In this document: positions 57,051 to 64,000 of the stretch, in pieces
How positions within the stretch are numbered: the first letter of the stretch is position 1
Layout: each line of letters begins with the position of its first letter
Assembly: GCA_034687125.1 (NCBI GenBank)
Contig: JAQGBZ010000069.1
Location: 1 to 64,000, forward strand
DNA: 64,000 nucleotides
Reading direction: 5' to 3'
From: Neelides folsomi
Lineage: Eukaryota; Arthropoda; Collembola; Neelipleona; Neelidae
Position numbers and translations under genes: made by a program
Notes under the pieces: generated by a model
Databases searched by the model: none
What the model was told of the DNA's origin: nothing
The model's input: the letters and a program-made list of their open reading frames with translations, nothing else

Positions 57051-58180
57051 AGAAATTTTTATAACTTCAATGTTTAAAATTGCATTTTGTATAATTTGTT
57101 TATTTAAGTTTTATGCACGCTACTTTTATTTATTTATTTGTAATAATAGAGGTAATATACCATATACAGCAGTATATTGTTAAGGGGTAATGAAGAAATT
57201 GACATTATAGGCGTATGTATGAATTGGGATACAAATAAAAAGTAAGATGTATTTAATAATGTAATGTATCATGAATTTTTGTTATAACCATTAGCATGAA
57301 ATTAGGTAAGTTTATTATTTAGGATTCAAGAGCAAATGTTTAGTGCATAATAAATTTTGTGAGAATAAGAAAAAGCAATTTCCCTTCCTTGAACTTCATC
57401 CATCAAATCATGAGCGAAATCAAATCTCCAATACACTTTCTCACGAATTCTTCGGTCAAAAAACTAATCATGTTTGGCATTGCATTGTTTGGTATTTGAT
57501 ATGCATATTAGGTAAATACGTTCATAGAGTGTGCAGTTAACTTTATACTATGAACTTGTAAAAGCTGTTATGTGTGTAATTTTGAGTTTAATGCAAATTA
57601 ATACAAACAGAACTAGCATGAACAATTTCATTCAATATATTTTACATACTAAATTTTGTGCTTATACTGTTTACTTATAATGTTAAATATTGAAAACGTG
57701 TGAAGTCCGTTAATCTCTATTAAGTATTATAGTAGATTGCTAAAAAGTTTAAAAATTCATTATGCAGTTTAGCACACCGCTCAAAACAACTTTCCGCATT
57801 AAATAGTGTTCCATAAAAGATTAAAAGATCTAATGGATTCAAGAGTACTCGCATACTATTCTAGATACCCAATATAATACATAAATCCCTACATGGATAG
57901 AATCGTACATGTACCATTCTGTAAAATCAAATAAAGAAATCTTAAGGCGTTAATCGTGTTCCATCTTTCTATGCAATGCAATGTCATGGTTTTTCATAAG
58001 GGGGGATTTGGTGATTTCGGGAGAAATGCCTGGAACTTCTAAGAACTAGATTCAATCTAGATCAGTTTTATGATAAAGAATTACCTTCATATAAAAGGGA
58101 AAAGAAAAATGGAAAATTCATTCAAACATCCTTCAATTCTCCAGTACTCCACAACTCCTAAACTAACATTCACCATAATC
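57051..58180. other. intergenic before the Gly/Met-rich gene
   Basis: AT-rich, with several short frames of no coding character. The TATA box of the next gene is listed separately. Confidence 0.45.
58090..58097 (+). promoter_or_regulatory. TATA box (TATAAAAG)
   Basis: A consensus TATA element 84 bp before the start codon of the Gly/Met-rich secreted protein. Initiation about 30 bp downstream would give a leader near 60 nt. This fits a strongly expressed tissue-specific gene. Confidence 0.6.
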
Positions 58181-58993
58181 ATGTTCAAAATTTTGGTAAG
58201 TAAATTAAATAACAAAATCCTTACTTTTTTTATTTTCTATAATCCTCATATTAATATAATCCTAACAATGCATTAAATACATTAAATTATATCTTTATAA
58301 ATACGCAAAAGGCCTTACAAATATGCCTGATTCATTAATTATCAGATCACAAGCCCAAAAAGTTTAATATTTTATTTATCATTTTTATTGTAATTACAGG
58401 TAGTCCTCGTGGCATTTTCCTCCATAACAATAACTGCTGGAGGCGGCGGGGGAAACAACAACGGATGGAGCAACAAAGGCGGTGGCGGCATGATGATGTA
58501 CGGCATGGGCGGCAATAAAGGAATGGGCGGCATGGGGATGAAGATGGGCGGCGGAATGGGAATGATGGGAAATCAACGACCACCAAGAATGAGCGGCGGG
58601 ATGAAGGGCGACATGGGCGGAATGGGTTGGTCCAATATGAACATGGGGGGAATGGGAAATATGGGGATGATGAGGAATCCCAGAATGAGTGGAAACATGA
58701 TGGGAATGGGCGGGATGGGGGGAATGGGCCCTTGGTCTTCTATGGGAATGATGGGCGGGAAAGGAAGGATGTCGAGAATGAGCGGCGGGATGATGATGGG
58801 GGGAATGGGGGGGATGAATAGAGGAATGGGAATGGGAGGAATGGGCGGCATGGGATGGTCCAACAACAACAACATGATGATGATGGGAGGGAGAAATCCA
58901 AGAATGTCTGGAAATAATAACAACATGATGGGAATGGGAGGAAGGATGATGGGAAATAACAATATGAACATGATGAACAAAGGATGGAACTAA
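58181..58993 (+). CDS. secreted Gly/Met-rich low-complexity protein
   Basis: Two exons: 58181-58195 (only MFKIL) and 58400-58993 (609 nt, 202 aa). Signal peptide: MFKILVVLVAFSSITITA. The mature protein is almost wholly Gly and Met with Asn and Arg: GMGGM-type repeats, poly-Asn/Met tracts (NNNMMMMGG) and a recurring RNPRMSGN or RPPRMSGG unit placed about every 30-40 residues. It has no Cys. The splitting of a signal peptide by an intron after a few codons is common in cuticle, silk and shell-matrix genes. It may be a structural or adhesive secreted protein; the Met content is far above that of ordinary glycine-rich cuticle proteins. The antisense strand is open too, but only because GGC/ATG repeats lack stops there. 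Confidence 0.82.
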
Positions 58994-59308
58994 AAGCTCA
59001 ATTTAAATATTATGGCAGCAATTTGTTAACTGTTCTTAATTGTAATTTTTCAAAATCATCAAATGTTTAATAAATATTAAAATTTCTAACAAAAAATACA
59101 AATTATTTATCGCATTTTTTATTAATTTTTAACTTTCATAATTTTATTCACTTAATTCACATCATGGGAATTTCAGTTTACAATAATTGTAGTTTAATTC
59201 TTAATCCTAAATATTCTTGTAATAAAATATATATCATATCATATCATAATTGTAGTTTAATTCACAAAATTATTAATAATCAATATTAATAATCATTCAT
59301 TGAATTAA
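58994..59308. other. intergenic between convergent genes
   Basis: 3' flanks with an AATAAA-like signal near 59069 and short ATATC repeats near 59230-59250. Nothing else is seen. Confidence 0.4.
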
Positions 59309-60447
59309 TTATTTTATGATATTTGAAGAGGTCAAGATAACATGCGGTTCGCTTATTGATCTTTTTACCGTTTTCCCAATTGTGAATCGAGGCCCATTGG
59401 TGAGAGAATCGTCAATTTTCATTTCACTCCCAGTTCCTGCATCTTTCACTTTAATCACTCTTTCTTTCTTCTGCGTTTTGCACGGAACAAAATTGGTCTT
59501 CGAACTTGCTATGGATGGATTTCTCGTATATTCAATTTCTTTTTGGATCGGACCATCAAGATCGTGCATTTCATAAAGGCTGAGCATTAGGAAAAAGAAA
59601 ATTCCCCCTCCTGCAAAAATCTGAATAAAAACATTAAAGATTTAAAGGCCAATAATGCAAACTATTATACTATTAAATTATAATGCAATTATTTATAATA
59701 CTATTAAAATATTGTTAAATAATAAATATTAAGATTACAGCTGCAGCTGCCTTCGTTCCAGACGATTGGCAAACTTGCCAAAGTCCTTTAATCGGAATAT
59801 AATCATAAGTGCTGGTGAAGAAGCATTGGATGAAATCGGAAGCATTGAATGGCAAGTTGCTATCAAAGACGTTCCTTTCTTCAGGCGTTCCAAAAGTATA
59901 ATCGTAATAAAATTGTCGATGGATTCCTCGGATATTGGAAATGCTTATGAGCTCGAGGGCTGGGATGTAAAACAAAGCTAGAATGGAGAAGAAAGTGAGG
60001 GCAGATGAGATCTAGAAATTACCAAATTATTATTATAACTTTAAATATTTTAATTTGAATAACTTCATTTGAATAATTAATTTAAAAGACAATTTAGTGG
60101 TTTACATTTGTTTTATAATTTCCGAACTTGTAGTAATAAATGAAAGGAGTGAAGAGATAAAAAATGGTCAAAGTCGCAAAGAAACTGAGAGCGGCAATGA
60201 AGTAAATTTCATATGCTTGGGGTCTTAAAAGTTGTTGAAGTTCTTTGTTCGTCCCGTTCTTCCGGATGTTGTCATTCCACGCAGAGTCAAACCGAAAGGC
60301 GGTAATGGCTTCCAACACACCTATCACTTGCAACAACTTTTTAAATAAATTAAACCTTTCATTATTGGGTTATTGGATTAAGTCACTCACAAGGGCCACC
60401 ACAATGACAGTGACGAATGGAAAGTTACAATTCGCACATATTGACAT
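59309..60447 (-). CDS. four-transmembrane protein, family not identified
   Basis: Four exons: 60447-60391, 60336-60106, 60011-59739, 59620-59309 (873 nt, 290 aa, all borders phase 0). TM1 starts right at the N-terminus (FPFVTVIVVALLLQVIGVLE), TM2 is YFIAALSFFATLTIFYLF, TM3 is ALTFFSILALFYIPALELI, and TM4 is AAAAVIIFAGGGIFFFLML. Between TM3 and TM4 is an extracellular-type loop with two Cys (FIQCFF; WQVCQS). A basic, Ser/Thr-rich cytosolic tail of about 85 residues follows. The topology matches MARVEL- or claudin-like insect tetraspans, but I see no defining motif. It resembles the gene at 25991 in layout, not in sequence. Confidence 0.72.
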
Positions 60448-61150
60448 CTTAACTCAATTGATTGAATTTGATACTTAAATTTTGTTGTATACCGTTTAAT
60501 AATCAATGTTGAATAATAATATTATTATTTATAATGTATTTATATTGCAGCCAATTTGCAAAAAATGATTAATTTTTCAAATATTCAACATGTTTAAAAT
60601 ATTTAAAAAATGGCGTTTTCTATCGCTACTCTCTGGTGAAAGATTTAATAGATTTTAAATGAATTAATCATACAGAAGAAATCAGTGCAACAACTTTGTC
60701 TTGGATTTTGTTCATGAAAAATCCGCGCGACGCGAAGTAATGATGTTAAATAAATACATTAAGTACATAGAGTATTTCATGGCTGCCGAAGCTGCTGATA
60801 TTTCAACGAATGCATTCGTCATTCAAATGACGAAAATGAAACTATTATTGGAACTTCAAATAATTTGTAAATAAATTAAGAAAGGAGGTTTAAATAATTT
60901 AAAATTAATTAGACGCTGAACGAGGAAGAGTTATTAAGATAATAGAAATATAGACTGAAAGTTAATTACCATTAATTTGGCATTTCAATGTAAATTTCCG
61001 AACAATATTAGTTGAGTAGTGAAACTATCCTCGAAGTCAAATTGTTTCAGTATTCTTATTACAAATATCCCAACTTCCTAACTCATCGATTTTGCGATAT
61101 ATCTTTCATATAAAAGATCATTTGCAAATACTAAAAATTGGCAATCAGAA
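60448..61150. other. intergenic, upstream of a four-TM gene and a DUF4789-like gene
   Basis: Mostly AT-rich. Around 60715-60850 is a GC-balanced patch with a short 31-codon frame starting MAAEAADIST and an imperfect palindrome CGTCATT/AATGACG; I call neither a gene. A TATA box is listed at 61109. Confidence 0.4.
61109..61116 (+). promoter_or_regulatory. TATA box (TATAAAAG)
   Basis: It lies 42 bp before the ATG at 61151, predicting initiation around 61139 and a very short leader. Confidence 0.55.
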
Positions 61151-62460
61151 ATGTATAGATTTTCAAGTTTTGTTTTTGTATTTTCAATTGCCTTTACTGC
61201 TGATTTAAGGAATTTTGTAAATGGGGAAGAACCAGAAATAAGGTATGCATAATATTTAATTAATGTATTTTAAGAATACCAAATTTTATTTTAAAAAAAT
61301 TATCCTCTTTATTTTTTTAAAATTTTTGTAGAATAGATAAAATTACTGGCCATTTCTATGAAGTGGGTCAACACTGTCACGAAAATATGGTAATGCTCTA
61401 TTTATAAAAGTAGAATACATAAAAATACTTTTGAAAGATTAATAAAAGCTTTTTAATTATTAAAGTTTAAATATTAAACCAAATATAAAAATATAGCAAA
61501 AAAATGTATGTTGGATGCTATATATGTAAGCTAACTAAATATTAAACATATCTTCATTTATTTTTATATTTGTAGTAGCAATTCAATTTAATTCATTATT
61601 AACAAATAGTCAATTATAGCACTATTACACAGTGCAAATACAAATTACAATAACAGATTGTATCCTAAAAAGTATTTAAACTTATATTTTATATTGTCAG
61701 ATTTTCTATGCTGAAGCAAACAATACAGAATTCGGACAGTGTGATTGTATAAATGAACCTCCTGCAATTTATCACAAGTAATTATAAATAATTAAATAAT
61801 AATGATATCATTAAAAACAATAATAACTCAAAGTATTCGAATTTCATTATACTTTTTTCAGGCTCACATCCAAATGCTATCATCTTTATACAAGAGTAAC
61901 ATAAACATAAAAATGAATATTGTTGATTTAATTAATTATCTATATGTAATTCATTTTAATTTAATTTAGGCCTATTGTGATCCTTATTATTGGCTTGTTC
62001 TTGACCATGAATTTGAAAGATTTTCTCCGATCTGTGCTTTGAATCCGTAACTAAATTCATTTAAAATAATTAAAATAATTGTCAATATTTGTCTATAAAT
62101 CTTATTTGAATAATCATTAGATGTAACGACGAAGTGAAAACTCATCGCGTCGTGAGTTACAATGACAAATGCGTGTTATTGGGAGATCCTTCAAGTGAAT
62201 GTAAGCCTGGAGAAATCATTTATTTTAAAGAAGGTGAATTTCATCCTTCATGCGTCGTCGAATACGAAATGAAAAAATCATTTCAACTCGTCTGCAGAAA
62301 AGGAAATAGAATCGATTATGAAAATAATTGCAGGTTCGATAACTTATATAACTACTGACATGCTTTTATTACAATTTTATTATTTAACTCTAACATTTTC
62401 ATCTATTTTTTTAGAAACATAACGGACATCCCATACAAGCCAATTACTTATACAGAATAG
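61151..62460 (+). CDS. secreted cysteine-rich DUF4789-like protein
   Basis: Seven small exons: 61151-61242, 61332-61389, 61701-61777, 61862-61895, 61970-62046, 62121-62333, 62415-62460 (597 nt, 198 aa). Signal peptide: RFSSFVFVFSIAFTA. Like the gene at 56029, it carries about three copies of the aromatic/Cys module: GHFYEVGQHC...CDC; LTSKCYHLYTRAYC with YYWLVLDH and a closing Cys; SYNDKCVLLGDPSSECKPG with FHPSC. Exon 4 is only 34 nt. The gene is far more intron-rich than its 56029 relative, so they are not a recent tandem duplicate. Family role unknown. Confidence 0.77.
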
Positions 62461-62956
62461 TCGGAGTGGGGTATTTATACTTAATACGGATATTTATCTT
62501 AAATACCTAAACATGCGATATCCTAATATATAAATACTATAGTATAAGGTTCTCTGTCAGCTAGACTTATTGTTAACGATGCCATTTAGTATATTATCTT
62601 TGTATGTAATATACTAGTTAAAGTTTAAATGAATGTGCTTTTGGGGAGTATATTAATTTAAATATTAACTTTAATCCAACAACTGTAATGTCAAATGATT
62701 CAAGATATTATTTCAATGATAACTGCTGAATTGCTTAATAATTTAATCAATATTTTAGATTAACGTGTCAATTTATGTTAAATATTATTCGTACCTTATA
62801 ATCATTCTATTTATTTAAAGTGAAAAAAAAACGATTAAATAATATTTATAATTTAATTTAATTTTTTGTAAAAGACAATTTAATTTCAAATTATTCATAA
62901 ACTACCTACAACAAACTACAATTAGATTATAAATAAAACTAATAAAACTCTACAAA
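62461..62956. other. intergenic before the astacin gene
   Basis: AT-rich. A TATAAATA at about 62930 is too close to the ATG at 62957 to be its TATA box unless translation starts further on. Nothing else is seen. Confidence 0.4.
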
Positions 62957-64000
62957 ATGTTTAAATACTCGTATTATTCAATATTTATATTCTTCGTTCT
63001 CTTCATTGCTCTATCTTCCCAGTGTCCATTAAAAGAGGTATGTCAAATGTGCATATTATTATGCAAGTATTAGTACATTTGTAAAGATTTAATATATTAA
63101 TTTTTGTATACACATTAATTATTCAGTCAGTCTGAAGACCGCATTTGAATTAATTTTGGGTTTATTATTAATATTAACAATAATTTGTAATATTATGTAC
63201 CAACTAAGGATGGACCAGCAGTTGAGTATAGAGACGCTACTGTCCACACTAACATCAACAACAACAGTCGAAATTTTTGGGTGAATCCATTTTATAAATG
63301 GCCAAAAGGTGTGATTCCCTATGTGATAAGCCCTGAATATTCTCCATCAGAGGTTGAACTCATTCGGTTTGCAATTTCTCATTGGGAGACTCAAACTTGT
63401 GTTCGGTTCGTTCCTCGAACTAATCAAAGAGATTATGCAGAAATTACTCCTAATGATGGGACAGATAGTTACTGCTATTGCTACGTGGGGAAAATTGGTG
63501 GAAAACAAGTGATGAAGATGTTTGGCGAATGCATGCGACAAGCTGCAATGGTTCATGAACTTGGACATCTCATTGGTTTTAATCATGAACATCAACGGCC
63601 GGATAGAGACGATTTTGTAAACATTAACTTACAACATGTCGATCCTCGTAATGAATTATATTTTTGAGATTGATTAACATACAATTAATTGAAAAATTGA
63701 TTTATGCACATTTTACATACTTTTGATATTCTTGAGCTTGTTTGAAAAATGGTGAATTTTTATTTTTAGCATTCCATTACGCTTTTGACAAATATAAATA
63801 CACGGAAGTGAACAACCATGGACAAGCGTATGACTACACAAGTGTTATGCAATATCCATATTACGCTTTTACTTCTTCGAGTGATCCGTCTAAAGCAGCC
63901 ATTACGCTTAAAGATGGTTCAATTGATCCTATAAGGGAAGAAGCTAAAGTCTTAAGCCCAGGAGATATTGTAAAAACCCAAGTTTATTACAACAATTGTC
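62957..64000 (+). CDS. astacin-family metalloprotease (M12A), partial
   Basis: Secreted zinc endopeptidase, cut by the window end. Clear exons: 63209-63647 and 63770-64000 (continuing). The catalytic domain is intact as far as seen: a propeptide-like WPKGVIPYVI start to the mature domain, the zinc site HELGHLIGFNHEHQRPDRD, and the Met-turn SVMQYPYYAF with its zinc-side Tyr. Cys pairs match astacins. The first exon is uncertain. From ATG 62957 the frame gives MFKYSYYSIFIFFVL, but then reads to a stop at about 63034. The strong donor GAG|GTATGT at 63039 would fit exon 2 only in a different frame, entered if a CT pair near 62998-63004 were absent. Either a two-base indel or a different donor applies. 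Confidence 0.85.

Noticed and set aside
58573-58980. 135-codon antisense ORF rich in Ile/Pro/Leu/Phe
   Set aside because: It is the shadow of the Gly/Met-rich gene: reverse complements of GGN and ATG repeats contain no stops.
60779-60874. 31-codon ORF (MAAEAADIST...)
   Set aside because: Too short, no splice partner or promoter evidence; kept only as a note in the gap entry.

Overview
This 64 kb window comes from an AT-rich animal nuclear genome. Its genes are split by many short GT-AG introns, usually 50-150 bp. It carries three divergent ionotropic-receptor (IR) genes, astacin and CAP secreted proteins, two DUF4789-type cysteine-rich proteins and an F-box/LRR-like gene. This mix points to an arthropod. 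A collembolan (springtail) or other basal hexapod is my best guess, but that is inference. Exon structures were built by hand from splice signals, reading frame and remembered family sequences. For most genes the summed exons are a whole number of codons.

Layout. 0.2-8.5 kb (minus): RAB3GAP2 (19 exons, about 1379 aa) and a secreted carbonic-anhydrase-related protein that has lost its active site. 9.0-11.7 kb (plus): Ku70/XRCC6. 12.9-18.9 kb (plus): an M1 aminopeptidase N whose ninth intron holds a decayed MULE DNA transposon with a perfect 9-bp target-site duplication. 19.9-22.9 kb: lysosomal-type beta-glucuronidase. 23.2-25.7 kb: F-box/LRR-like protein. 26.0-27.1 kb: a four-TM protein. 28.8-31.0 kb: intronless IR gene, flanked by inverted copies of a ~85 bp repeat. 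31.8-32.6 kb: unresolved coding-like DNA. 33.2-34.6 kb: TMEM86 lysoplasmalogenase. 35.0-36.5 kb: PPP4R2. 37.0-38.9 kb (minus): FKBP6/shutdown-like. 39.6-40.2 kb (minus): CAP protein. 41.8-43.6 kb (minus): Treslin-like protein. 44.2-44.8 kb (minus): SSR4/TRAP-delta. 46.1-48.1 kb: second IR. 48.7-49.1 kb (minus): a cystine-knot peptide gene. 49.7-50.8 kb (minus): CtlX-type hydrolase. 52.0-52.7 kb: DOMON-only secreted protein. 52.9-54.9 kb (minus): third IR. 56.0-57.1 and 61.2-62.5 kb: DUF4789-like secreted proteins. 58.2-59.0 kb: Gly/Met-rich secreted protein. 59.3-60.4 kb (minus): another four-TM protein. 63.0 kb to the window end: astacin metalloprotease, truncated by the window.

This is an ordinary mixed eukaryotic neighbourhood, not an operon or one pathway. 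Housekeeping genes (RAB3GAP2, Ku70, TMEM86, PPP4R2, FKBP6, SSR4) alternate with lineage-specific secreted and chemosensory genes. The secreted genes cluster in the last 16 kb, and three of them have a recognisable TATA box. The points most worth a second look are the MULE insertion, the catalytically dead carbonic-anhydrase relative, the CtlX-type hydrolase (a possible horizontal transfer), the unannotated cystine-knot peptide, the triple-module DUF4789 proteins and the dinucleotide frame break in the astacin signal exon.
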